Source: Vicia villosa
Lineage: Eukaryota > Streptophyta > Magnoliopsida > Fabales > Fabaceae
Assembly: GCF_029867415.1 (NCBI RefSeq)
Contig: NC_081184.1
Span: 105,943,692 to 106,007,691, forward strand
Direction: 5' to 3'
Length of the DNA stretch: 64,000 nt
Shown here: in pieces, positions 12,101-22,261 of the stretch
Position numbering within the stretch: position 1 is the stretch's first letter
Layout: the number at the start of each line of letters is the position of its first letter
The notes under the pieces: generated by a model
What the model saw: the letters and a program-made list of their open reading frames with translations, nothing else
Database searches by the model: none
What the model was told of the DNA's origin: nothing
Position numbers and translations under genes: made by a program

Positions 12101-14330
12101 GCATTTGCAGAAACATTAGATTTTGGTCCTGGTATCCTAGTGATTTTTGACTCTTTGCTCGGCGTTTTAGCGGTGTCAGTTCTTTTTGCTTTTCAAAGGA
12201 GTTAAGGTAAGCACTTTCATTATTCAACAGAAATACACACAAAAAGAGACTCCACTCTGACACTGTTTGAGTTAACTTCAAATTCATAAAATCACTTCAG
12301 CTAAAAGAAGTTTATAAAAGGTTATGGAGAAAATAAATGAGAAAAGTACCTAAAAAAAAGTAAAGAAGCAGAAATTAATTACACCTTATTCAATATAAAC
12401 TTTTTCTTTAAAAAACACATAGTTACAGTAAGATTCTTTCTACGTTTTTTCTCATAAGATTCTTCTTGACAAAGCTGACTGTTAACAATATGCATCTAAA
12501 CAAGTTTATAAAATCACTTCGGCTAAAATAAGTTCACAGTTTTTACTCATGAAAGTCTTCATAAGTTTATAAAAGGTTATGGAGAAATTAAATGAGTAAA
12601 GTACCAAAAGAAGTAAAGAAGCAGAAATCAATTACAACTTATTCAATATAAACTTTTTCTTTAAAAAACACATAGTTACAGTAAGATTATTTCTATGTTT
12701 TTCCCCATAAGATTCTTCTTCATAAAACTGACTGTTAATTATAAGCATCTAAATAAGCAATGGCAAGGATATGATGAAGAAGGTATCGTCCTTGGAATAG
12801 CACTGCGCTTATATTTATTTCCAACATTGTTGGTTGCAAGCACTTTCCTCTTTCCCTAACAAGCATAGGTACAAAATAACACATGATAGAAATTAAGAAG
12901 GGTTCAACTATGATGCACTGTTATATATACTAATAGTATAAAGAGTAAAATAGACTAACCAAGGAAGCAACGGGTGGTGTTCGTTTGACCGATGCACCAG
13001 GCTTTGGTGATAAGCCAGAAACAGCACCAATCTTTTTCGCTCTGATTGAAACACCTCCGGATGAATGTTTAAACAGATTTCCTTCGATTTCCTGCAATGC
13101 TCTTGAAGTTGTAGCAAGTTCTTCTTCATCTATAACTTCCAAATTTGACTTCGAATTAGGTGTGGCAGTGCCACTGATCATAGAAAGCTCTGTGGGGTTC
13201 AAAACACCTGAATAATAGGGTTTCAGCATGAATGTTAATCAAAAGTAATAGAAAACCATATTTTTAACTTTCATCAACAATGAACAAAAGATATCCATTC
13301 CATACTATAATCTCAACCATCCTAACATTAATACTAATCATTAATTAGCTATGAAGCACGGACACCCAGAGATGACACGACACAGACACTTCAACACCAA
13401 CAATGTCAAAGACATAGTACACCGACCCCGACACGGACACCATCCTAACATTCATACTAATTATTAATCAGCTATGAAACACAGACTCCGACACGGACAC
13501 CAAGGCATGACACAACACGGACATAGTGTCAAAGACATGGGACACATACCTCGACATGGACACCATCCTAACATTAATACTAATCATTAATTAGTTATGA
13601 AGCACATACTCCAACAGGCACCAAGACATTACTAGACACGGACACTGAAACTTCAACACCGATAATGTCAAAGACATAGGACATCGACCCCGATGCAACA
13701 CCACTACCTATAGTCACCACTACCTAGGATTTTAGCTTCATTTTCCATCCTAACATTAATACTAATTATTAATTAGCTTCATTAATAACATAAGACACCA
13801 ACACCGTTACCAAGTGTCAGACAATGCGACTCACCTACTCTTAGAGGCGTATGTGTTCATAGTTAATTAGTAATAATAACATTGGCAAATTTTTCATTTC
13901 CAGAGTTAATTCATGAAAATAGAAGGAGAGAATACCTTGTTCAGTAAAGAAAGCTCTATCCCATGCCAAACTTTTGCGCAAATTGAACCCACCGAATTTT
14001 TTCTTCCTTTTCTTCTGCTGAGACTGCTGAGAGACTTTCGGAGACGAAGTCAAATCTTCAGAAACTACCGAAGTAATTTCGATTCCCTCTGCTGGTTGCT
14101 CTAATCAATCAGATATGTTGAAGAAATTAGTAATCCATCATAATTTACAAACCATTAACAAAGTTTAACAAAACGAAAATGCAAAAACCCTAACCGGTTT
14201 GAAGAGGGCGGGATCTGATAGATACAAGAGGAGAGCATGAGAAAATGTCGGCGGCGGTAGAACCGTTGGCGCCGGAGAGTAGAGAATCGTCCTCGCCGGT
14301 GATTTCTAAGAGATCGGAAATAGGATCCAT
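6132..14330 (-). CDS. Conserved plant protein of unknown function with large internal repeat arrays (11 exons, about 1755 aa)
   Basis: I built the gene from splice sites and phases. Exons, reading leftward: 14330-14195, 14100-13936, 13207-12960, 12855-12773, 12178-12036, 11716-11457, 11330-11223, 11118-7313, 7238-7082, 6718-6638, 6212-6132. They total 5268 nt and every junction keeps frame. All introns have GT-AG ends except intron 4 (ATATCCTT donor). The start is the first ATG, giving MDPISDLLEITGEDDSL. Conserved-looking blocks are a basic KKRKKKFGGFNLRKSLAWDR (about 75-95, possible nuclear signal), AFFTEQGVLNPTEL, SGLRKPSPSIGFF (about 370), and at the C-terminus VPFTEEWLAAIEAAGEEIL, NPWSPVKKNQEIGPFDCTK. 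I recall these blocks from uncharacterised plant proteins but cannot name a function. The middle, about residues 900-1310, is a modular repeat array. No membrane segment or enzyme motif was seen. Nuclear location is inference. Confidence 0.88.
7480..8335 (-). repeat. C-terminal coding repeats of exon 8 (about 48-aa and 28-aa units)
   Basis: A unit of about 48 residues built on AELDSSIEVSEGP, LLSEKSKLLASEN and IFNATIP..EVSSLKLNENA occurs three times at about 7480-7930. A fourth, partial copy at 8210-8330 has LSEKSKLLFSD. Between them, at about 7930-8190, lie three 28-residue units that fuse a diverged array module (DMDEKVELLRING) with AEEGSLDISPSVEI. All are in frame. The interleaving shows that repeat families were duplicated in different combinations. 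Confidence 0.9.
8336..9538 (-). repeat. Modular coding array: about 26 units of DVDEKVELLQIN with DVEDGNH spacers
   Basis: Within exon 8 a 12-residue unit (36 bp), consensus DVDEKVELLQIN, occurs about 26 times by eye. Units are either directly joined or separated by a 7-residue spacer (DVEDGNH, GAEDGNR or DAEDGNH). Residue positions are about 909-1308. Variants include KVEFLQ, KVDLSQ, KAELLQ and KGELLQ, so the copies are diverged but all in frame. The unit is acidic with a hydrophobic V-LL-I pattern, compatible with an amphipathic helix or short linear motif. The DNA-level period of 36 and 57 bp points to unequal exchange or slippage. Confidence 0.95.
9965..10080 (-). repeat. Triple 36-bp coding repeat (ATPEKSILGING)
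   Basis: The 12-residue unit PEKSILGINGAT is present three times with almost no DNA divergence, so it is the youngest expansion in the exon. Its EK...L..ING pattern and 36-bp period resemble the DVDEKVELLQING module further along the protein, which suggests but does not prove a shared origin. Confidence 0.9.
11535..11716 (-). repeat. Tandem coding repeat LSKNPTPSIPS in exon 6
   Basis: Exon 6 encodes about five tandem copies of an 11-residue unit LSKNPTPSIP(S/R) (33 bp), followed by degenerate copies ending in PSIPKVDMADK. Residues are about 260-320. The unit is rich in Ser, Pro and Lys and is likely disordered. It contains TP and SIP sites that could be phosphorylated, which is inference. 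Confidence 0.92.
12179..12772 (-). other. U12-type (AT-AC) intron 4 of the repeat-protein gene
   Basis: Reading leftward, the intron begins ATATCCTTGCC at 12772-12762, an exact match to the U12 donor consensus. It contains TTACCTTAACTCC at 12210-12198, matching the U12 branch site CCTTAAC. The nearby GT sites examined (for example in CGCAGTGCTATT) make poor donors. Joining 12773 to 12178 after an AC acceptor preserves frame. An AG acceptor three bases earlier (exon from 12181) also does. The branch-to-acceptor distance, about 20-23 nt, is longer than typical. Confidence 0.75.
12290..12755. repeat. Tandem duplication of about 220 bp inside the U12-type intron
   Basis: Two copies share AAATCACTTC(A/G)GCTAAAA, GTTTATAAAAGGTTATGGAG, GTAAAGAAGCAGAAAT, ACTTTTTCTTTAAAAAACAC and ACTGACTGTTAA in order. 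The copies run at about 12290-12500 and 12520-12755. It accounts for most of the intron length and is non-coding. Confidence 0.9.
13318..13790. repeat. Tandem repeat of about 120-185 bp in intron 2
   Basis: Segments opening CCATCCTAACATTAATACTA and continuing with TTAATTAGCTATGAAGCAC and ACACGGACACC recur at about 13318, 13438, 13563 and 13747. A related GTGTCCGTGCTTC segment in reverse orientation occurs at about 59380-59590 in the V-ATPase gene. It is non-coding and may be remnants of a small mobile element. Confidence 0.8.
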
Positions 14331-14721
14331 GATCGATTTAACTGCAATTTTCTTCTATGCTCAGTTATCAGTGTGAGTGAAGTGGATTAGGTTTCGCATT
14401 TGTTTAGTGTGTTTGGTTCTGCAAATTGATTGCAATTTCAAACTTGAAGCAAGCGGGGTTTGTGTAGTGTATAATTTGCGAAGTTTCATCCAACGGTAGC
14501 GAAAGGATAGAAATGTAATTGAGCTGCGTTCACAATTGTTGTTAGCTTTTACTTTTTCTTTATTTATTTTCGTTTTGTAAGTTTCAAAATGTAAGTTGTC
14601 TAAAAATAAATGGAATAAGCAATATTCTAGATCTAATCTGTCAATTTTAAATTTTAAAATTCAAAAAAATTTAAATATTAAAGTATTCTTCTAATTTTTT
14701 TAAAATTTAATTGATAGCCAC
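14331..14721. other. 5' flank of the repeat-protein gene
   Basis: The sequence upstream of the ATG at 14330 should hold the 5' UTR and promoter. No confident TATA box or other promoter element was recognised. From about 14560 the sequence becomes very AT-rich. Confidence 0.4.
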
Positions 14722-15261
14722 GGTAGGGTATGCAAAATATCCGGTTGTGATGTCCAAATCCATAATCAAACCTAAACCATTTTTAAATATCCGGATATAT
14801 TTGAATGGTTATTAACCGGTTTAGTTATTAATGGTTTGGTTATCCATAGGGGTGTGCAAAATATCCGGTTGTGATGCCCAAATCCATAACCAAACCTAAA
14901 CCATTTTTAAATATTCGGATATATTTGAATGGTTATTAACCGGTTTAGTTATTAATGGTTTGGTTATCCGTTCATATAATCCGGATATAATTAAATTGTT
15001 ATTAACCGATTAAATTATTTTGGATTTGGTTATAATCCGGTTAATATCCAAATCTAAATATTTTAATTGTCAAAAAAAAAAAATTTTTTTTGAAAAAAAA
15101 ATTTCGAAAAAAATAATTTTTAAAACTGGATTTTTTAAAAAAATCGGTTATATAATCATAACCAGTTTTGATTAAAATGTGGTTATGGTTATAGATCCAA
15201 ACCATTTAAATGGTTATGGTTATGGTTTGGTTTTTGAAAATAACTAACCATGCACACCCCT
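14722..15261. mobile_element. MITE-like element with an internal 125-bp tandem duplication
   Basis: The right part, 14847-15261, has inverted ends: TAGGGGTGTGCA on the left and TGCACACCCCTA on the right. Its left 125 bp (GGGTGTGCAAAATATCCGGT..GGTTTGGTTATCC) is duplicated in tandem at 14722-14846. The interior repeats AACCGGTTTAG, AACCATTT and GGTTATGGTT motifs. No coding capacity was seen. The superfamily is not assigned. Confidence 0.7.
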
Positions 15262-15270
15262 ATATATATA

Positions 15271-15470
15271 TAGACCCACTTGTTTTTATAAAGGTCTATT
15301 TTAGCAACATGCACCTTGGGGTGCATTTAAGTTTTTTTTAGTTAAAACTTACTAAAACACACACTTATTTTTATGAAGGTCTATTTTAGCAACATGCACC
15401 TTAAGGTGCATTTAACTATTTTGTAGTTAAAGCTTGCTAAAATAGACCTTCATAAAAACAAGTGGGTCTA
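15271..15470. mobile_element. Foldback MITE with 36-bp inverted ends
   Basis: The left end TAGACCCACTTGTTTTTATA continues to TTTTAGCA. The right end is its near-perfect inverted copy (CATAAAAACAAGTGGGTCTA at 15451-15470), with about one mismatch in 36 bp. The outer TA may be the target duplication. Inside, a direct repeat of about 52 bp (GGTCTATTTTAGCAACATGC) is also present. Confidence 0.85.
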
Positions 15471-15482
15471 TTATAGCAAAAC

Positions 15483-15623
<141 letters not shown>

Positions 15624-15728
15624 AACTATGGTCTAGAGTTCCATTCGACACCAACCGGCGGCCATTCAAGTGTCACACCATCTTTGGCCCGTGTCTCTAC
15701 TTCCTTCCTTTGGCTATTATAGCAAAAC

Positions 15729-15730
<2 letters not shown>

Positions 15731-15820
<90 letters not shown>
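15731..15820. repeat. (TA)n microsatellite, about 90 bp, duplicated flanks
   Basis: A second pure TA tract with the same flanks as the one at 15485 (ATTATAGCAAAACCC before, TTAAACTATGGTCTA after). The tract and its flanks were therefore duplicated as a unit, with about 110 bp between the copies. Confidence 0.97.
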
Positions 15821-15823
<3 letters not shown>

Positions 15824-15849
15824 AAACTATGGTCTACTCTAGTTTCAAT

Positions 15850-16069
15850 GGAAATGAAGGGCTAAACTATTAAACTATGTTGCAAGATATCAAAATCTAC
15901 ATTATAGAAAGATGCACAATCCTCAAGATGAGATTTCAAAATTTGGTTGATGATGATGTTTTGCCTAATATTAGAAGGAAAGTTGAGAGAATCAGCATTT
16001 ACACCAACTTATAGCTTGTTAAGTAGGTAAGATTGATTAATTTAGGTTATTACGGTTGTGCATTGTCAG

Positions 16070-16128
<59 letters not shown>

Positions 16129-16680
16129 AAACTGATATATGTTAACATATTATAGGATGTTTGATGAACACATCTTTGAAGTAAGACACATTGAAAATTT
16201 AGCAGAAAAGTTTTCTGTAAATTTGAAAGACCATATAGGTGGGAACTCACAGGATTTCCATGTGTTCATGCATTGCCATATATGAAGAGTAGGAACTTTA
16301 AGATTGATGATTATTTCTCTAAGTATTCTAGGAAACCAAGGTACATGTTAGTATACAAACATGTGCTTTATCTTGTAAATGGATCAAACCTCTTGGTTAT
16401 GACACAATATCCAGATGTATAACCACCTAAGTATAGGAAAATGTCTGGTTTAGCAACGAAGAGGAGGAATCTTGAGCAAGGAGAGATTGATAGGTCTGAT
16501 CGTAAAATGAGAAGAACGTGTTTAATTGTCAAGTGTAGTAGGTGCAAACAGTCAGGTCACAACAAATATACTTGTAAGGTGACTCCAACAACTCAAGCAT
16601 CTCAACAGTCATCTCAATTTCCTCAACAACATGTTCAACCTTCTCAACAACTCGCTCAAGCTTCTCAACAACCAACATAA
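15850..16680 (+). pseudogene. Mutator-like (MuDR) transposase C-terminal remnant
   Basis: At 16229-16680 one frame reads WELTGFPCVHALPYMKSRNF (SWIM-type zinc finger, C-terminal half). It continues past a TAA at about 16419 to RRNLEQGEIDRSDRKMRRT and a CX2CX4HX4C knuckle CSRCKQSGHNKYTC, ending in a Gln/Ser-rich tail. Upstream, 15890-16010 shows decayed transposase sequence (MLQDIKIYI, VLPNIRRKVE). A (TA)n tract at 16073-16120 splits the two parts. The catalytic DDE core is not present, so this is a dead fragment. Confidence 0.8.
16073..16120. repeat. (TA)n microsatellite within the MULE remnant
   Basis: A 48-bp TA tract that interrupts the decayed transposase coding region on either side. Confidence 0.97.
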
Positions 16681-19023
16681 ACAACACAACAATCTACTCC
16701 AAGAACTCGAGGAAGATAGGCTACTCAAGGATTTGAAGAATTTTGGAAATGGTGAGATGAATTGTGTGTTTCAGGGTGAAATGAAGAAGAGCATATATAG
16801 TGATTGAGGTGATGAAAACAGTAAGATGAGAGTGAATCTAAGTCATTGGATTGTTGGGAAATGGAGAGTGGGTAGTGAGTTGGTTATTGAGTTTGAGATA
16901 GTCTTGTAGAGTGTGTTGAATTGGTTACATTCTATTTACTCTATTATATGATTGTTAGGGAAATTTCCGTTAAATTTTTATGTTATCAGTTAGAAATGTT
17001 AGCTGATAAAGGACATTTTCAGTTGCTAGTTGTTAGAGGTTAGCTTAAAAAATAAATTAATATCAGTTGGAGTTAATTGATGTTAAAGTTAGTTTTGTTA
17101 CTGTTAGATTGGTTTTAGTAGTTAGAAAAGGGAAGTTACAATTAGTGTTAAGAGTTAATGTTGGGTATACATGATGACAGGGTTTATGACTTGTTTGATT
17201 TGTTGTGCCATTTTTTGTGTTTTGACTTGCTTGAATTGAATTGTTTGGAGCTTGATGAATGTTTGGACATGAACTATCATAGCTGCATTGGGTGAAATAG
17301 GTTCTTTTAGATTCAACTGCTTTTGGTTTTTTTGAATGAGATTGGATAGAAATGCACAGTGGAAGTGATCTTGTGTATGTGTGTATTGTCATGATTTACA
17401 CATTGTAAGGCTTGTGTTCATGATTCTTACTTGATTTATGTAATGCCTTAGCATACTTTGAAACCATTTGGACATGCTTAGAACATGATGGGAACATTAT
17501 GCTTGTAACGGACTCCATCGGCTGCTCTTGACTAAGGCACTGATATTTGGACTTGAAATGTTATGGATGTGGTATGGATGCATTGATGTTTTCAGTATTG
17601 AATGAATATTAGATGGTTAAATGACATGATGTATGCAAAGCTATTTGAATGCCAGGTTTGTAAGTTTTTTTTTTGATTTTATGATGATTAATTTGTTTGC
17701 ATTATGTTTGAAAATGACTGGAATGCTTGGAGTTGTCTTTGGTACGGATCTGTTAACATGGTAATGCCTTATGTCATGATGATTGCAGGTTATTTGTGTG
17801 TGCACGAGGGCATAAAATTTGGATGTCTTATAATAGTATTCATTACTTTTCATGGCTATTTAGGGAATTGATACAGGCTGGTATATTTGTTTTATGCAGA
17901 TCAAGGCAAGTGCAGGCTGAATTGGTGGTCATACGTATGAGGTTGGACATAGCTTGAAGTCATTGAAGCAACATGGTTCATGGAAAATAACAATGATCAT
18001 TATGGATGGTGACATGAAGGATCATGATGGACATAAAGATGAAGAAGAATATGTCTAGGGTGAATTTAGATTCAGAATCTGGTCTTAGTCATTTCTTGAC
18101 CAAAAAGTCAAAAATTGGTCAAAAAGTCAACTATTGCCAACTTGTATATTTTCCAATGTAGTTTCCATTTTTGTAATGTATTCTTGAATTTGTAATGACT
18201 TGACTTGGAATGGAATGTTGACCTTTGTATATTTGACTTCTCTCTTGTTTCTTCTAGTTGAAGTAATCAATTAAATAGTCCATCCTTGTAACTTTGAGTA
18301 ACTTAATAAATCAAATACAGATCAACAAGTTCAAAGGAGTTATGACTTGGTCAAGTGTTTGATCAAAAGTCAACTATGCCATGAATAACTTCTAGATGCT
18401 CCTTTCATGATATGCATATCAAAATCAGCCATGATTCAATCTTGAAATGAAAAGTTCCAACTATTAGGTCAAAAGTCAACCTTCATAGTTGCCTTTGACT
18501 AAAAAGTCAATTGCAATATAGTAGCTTGTTCCACAAGTAAACACACCAAGAAACCTTAATCCTTGAGACTTGCCGTAGAATTAAATCTTGATCCAATAGC
18601 ATTCAGTGGAATTTACAAAATCTTGTACCATAAGTCAGAAATGAAAGTCAACCCCAACTATCTGATCAATAAGGAATAAGAACTTCCTTTGATCACCACA
18701 TAAATAGAAAAATAAACCTTAATTCAACTAGTAATTATGAACACAATGAAGATGCATATCAATCCATGATCCATAAGAACTCTAGGTCCAAGTTCACAGT
18801 TTTGAGTGGATCCCAATAGAATGGCTGGTATCACAAGTAATAATGAAGCCACACCTTAACTGATGAACAAACCCTAGTATTGAGAAAAACCTAAATCCAA
18901 GATTAATGAAAGCCTCGGTTGAATAAGTTTGCATAGTGTAGGATCCTTAAGCCACATGAAACTCTTGGTCCCTCCAAGGCCATTGATCCCATACTTTAGA
19001 TGTTTATTCAATGAGTGAATGCA

Positions 19024-19025
<2 letters not shown>
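16681..19025. other. No gene recognised; recurrent AAAGTCAA motifs
   Basis: There is no frame with recognisable similarity. From about 18100 to 18660 the motif AAAAGTCAA(C/T) recurs at least six times at irregular spacing, which may mark an unrecognised LTR or other repeat. The rest is AT-rich unique-looking sequence, part of which may be the 3' end of the MULE at 15850-16680. Confidence 0.45.

Positions 19026-19091
<66 letters not shown>
19026..19091. repeat. (TA)n microsatellite
   Basis: A pure TA tract of about 66 bp. Confidence 0.98.
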
Positions 19092-19093
<2 letters not shown>

Positions 19094-19229
19094 GATCTAA
19101 TGCAGGTATGTAGATGAAATGAGAAGTCTAAGCCAGATAGGTTGAGAAGGGTATGACAAATCTGGGGTATGACATTACATATAACCATATCTATAGTAAT
19201 CATCAATAAATGTGATGAAGTAATGAAAA

Positions 19230-20345
19230 CCTCATATGGCTAGTGTGTCCACTGGCTGTCATGCATCAGTATGTATAAGGGCCAAAAGAGCACTATCCCT
19301 TTCACCTTTTCTTTTGAATGAGAACTTTGTCATTTTTTTCAAGTAAACAAGAGTTGAATGTCTCTTATGATTCATAATCAAAAGAGTCAAAGAGTCCATA
19401 TTTATGGAATTTGGAAATGTGTTCCTCATTTATGGGGCCTAAGCGAAAATCATAATGGTAAGTCGGATTTAACTTGTCAGGTTTATTCCTTTTAGCATTA
19501 ATGTTATAAATTGGAATTTCAAGATCAAGGAGATACAATACATTATTCATTTGTAAACTACCAGAGAATATATCGTTTAAGTAAATAGATAAACAAGTGT
19601 TCTTTATCATAAATGAAAATTCAAACTTGTTCAAACAAGAAACATAAATAATATCTGCTAATTAGAGGTATATAATAACAAATATCTAACTTAATTATTA
19701 AGCCACTAATTAAACTCAATATATAAGTTCTTATGGATAAAGATCAAACCTTTGATCCACTGCCAACACGTAGAACAACTTCACTTTTGTCAATTTTCTA
19801 CTCCTACTTCACCTTTTGTCAAAATTTGAGAATGGTCTTAACTTTTGATTTTAGATTCCGCTCAGCAGTTCTCAACATGCATAGCAGCTCTAACAGAGTT
19901 TTGTTCATATTATTCATATTGAAATTAAATAAAAATAAACTAAAGATCTTCAACAATAACTCCATGATCAAATCAATCGCAAGCTCTTTTCCTAGGGGAA
20001 AACCCAACCTTTTAAGGTTCTCCACATACACAATCATCTTGAGTACAAGGGGACCTACAAGGGCTCCCTTAGCTAGCTTGCCTTGAAAAAAGGTTTTAGA
20101 AACATTACATCTCTTATACCTAGCCTGCTCTTGATAGAGCATCTTTAGGAGTTCGATCATAGCGAATATCGTTACGTTCTCATGTTGCTTTTGCAATTTA
20201 AAATCCATGGTAGTCAAAATGAGGTAGACAATTTATGTAGCATCATCACCATGCTTCTTATAAGCATCTATTTCAGCCTTAGAAGTATAATTAAGATACT
20301 TTTCTCCAGGAACAAGTGTATCTAATACATATAATTTTTTTTCAT
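19230..20345 (-). pseudogene. Ty1/copia gag-pol remnant
   Basis: Reading leftward, 20340-19819 encodes a UBN2-type copia Gag: LVPGEKYL, DAYKKHGDDAT, LQKQHENV, LYQEQARYKRCNVSKTFF, VLKMIVYVENLKRLGFPLG, then FNMNNMNKTLLELLCMLRTA. After a gap, 19634-19365 shows a pre-integrase-like block (LNDIFSGSLQMNNVLYL, YDFRLGPINEEHISKFHKYG). The zinc knuckle, protease, integrase core and reverse transcriptase are missing. Stops and frame changes separate the parts, so it is non-functional. Confidence 0.8.
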
Positions 20346-20739
20346 GTTTGAGGACAATCCTCAAGTTTCGGTGTCAATCCAGAAAATTTTTCCCTGACAA
20401 TTTTTCTTTGTCAATGATTGATCACAAAATATTGTTTGAAGTGTTTGTTGACATGGTAATCTAAAATGTGAAGTTATAAATATCATAGAAAATATATATT
20501 AAATTATCCATTTCATTATACATGCTTCCACTAATTTACTAAAACCAAATGACCTCAACATTTGGTTCAAAAAGTTCTGTTGGAAGATTTTCTAGTGGAT
20601 CAAGATCTATATTTCACTTTTGTTTTAAGTCATTGGTAGGATGATTACAAAAAACTCAATTATTTAGGTAGGAATTTCTTCCAATTATATATACTACAAC
20701 TCTCGAATTTTATCAGTTGGGTGCATAACTCCTTATTTT

Positions 20740-21430
20740 AATCCATCATATGGATTGTTCCAAAGTCTTGCTTGAAACATATATGATATTATTTTTGTTG
20801 TGAATAACGACAAGGTTCAATTTCAATCCATATTTTGATACGTGAGGAAAAGAATAATAGCGACTAAAATATATGACCTTCAACAATAATAACCAATAAG
20901 TAGTAATTATAACATAATAAAGCGATAAAAGATGAAAGGTTTGTTTACACAGTTGGATCAAAAGATCTACTCTAGGGGAGAGAGCAACTCTCAAATTCAC
21001 TATACTCATAAAGTTGTTACAAGAGATTATAGATGAGTTACAAGAAAATAGAATTCGTCTTCAGAGTTTCCAAGAACAAACCTTGAAGGCTTCCTAGAAC
21101 AAAGCCCTATTTTCTACCCAAGTGTTTCTCAACCTCTCCAACTCTCAATATATGAATCAATCAAACCCAAGATTTAGAAGTATTTTCCAATCCCCTTAGA
21201 TAACTCAAAAGGTTTCCCAAAACCTTAGTCTTTCTAATTCTTCCCTTGAGAAGACCATAAATCCTATAAACCCTAAGATTGTCACACTTTCAAACAACAA
21301 AGAGATACATATATTATAGCTAAAACCCAAACCCAAAAACACAACCCATTAATTATTAGAATAAAATATTGTAAATATTTTATAATATATTTTTTATTAA
21401 TTTAGACTATATATATCCAATATTCTAACA
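20740..21430 (-). mobile_element. Candidate copia LTR upstream of the remnant
   Basis: On the minus strand a segment opening TGTTAGAATATTGG at 21430 looks like a copia LTR start and lies at the expected position upstream of the decayed Gag. The other boundary, a primer-binding site and a target duplication could not be identified. Confidence 0.35.
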
Positions 21431-22261
21431 TTAAATAACTGATCCACAAATCAAACCAGTCAAATTCGAAATCTGCAAACCATCCAAATCGAATTATTCT
21501 AGTTGCTTTTCGGCTTTCTAATTTTTGTCAATCTCAAAATATGTTTTCTTTCTCTTCATCAACAAAGGTTTTAAGGCATACATCAACAATTTTGATTAGT
21601 ATAGTTAAGTTAAATTCAGATTTTTAGCAATTGAATATTATATTTATCCCTCATTACCTTATTAATATAGAACAAGCACTTCGTTATGGGCAAAATCGAC
21701 ATTATTCGATACTAGTATTGATGAGTAATAAAACTTGGTGAGCGTAAACTTAATATTTATTTTGAGGGAATTTGTAAGTAATTTAATCTCACCAACTTAT
21801 TTATCATATAAACTGTCTTTCAGATACATCAACTGTCTTTCACATACATCAACATACATTCACATAAATACATATTAATTCATATAATTTATATCACCCT
21901 TATCATAACAACTATTATAAGATATTGAATTTCATGAATAAAAATAAAACATCATTTGTGACATTCACAACCTATATGAAAAAATGAGAAAAAAAATTAA
22001 TATTTTTATGGAAAATTAATTAATGTAAAATAGATATTTTTTAAAATATGTTTGCACATTTGTTTATAACGTATCTGATCAATCTAACTCAAACCAACCT
22101 TGTGTTTTTCGATTTGGTTCAGTTTGGATTTTGTCAAAAAAATTGCAAATCCAAACTAATCAGTTTATTTTGGATCAGTTTGGGCATCAAACTCTTTAGA
22201 AACCGAATCAGGCTGGCCTACGAACACCCTTATCATTAATTCACATGCTCATCATAATCTC
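21431..22261. other. AT-rich spacer, degenerate repeats only
   Basis: No gene was seen. The right part (about 22060-22235) contains AACC/GGTT-rich sequence ending CCTACGAACACCC, reminiscent of the element end at 14847-15261, but clear inverted ends were not found. Confidence 0.45.

Noticed and set aside
12182..12188. AG acceptor giving exon 5 from 12188
   Set aside because: It breaks the frame with exon 4. Only exon starts at 12178 (AC) or 12181 (AG) keep phase.
17063..17392. Minus-strand frame of 109 codons, Thr/Asn-rich
   Set aside because: No similarity, low-complexity composition, and it lies downstream of a MULE remnant. Not supportable as a gene.
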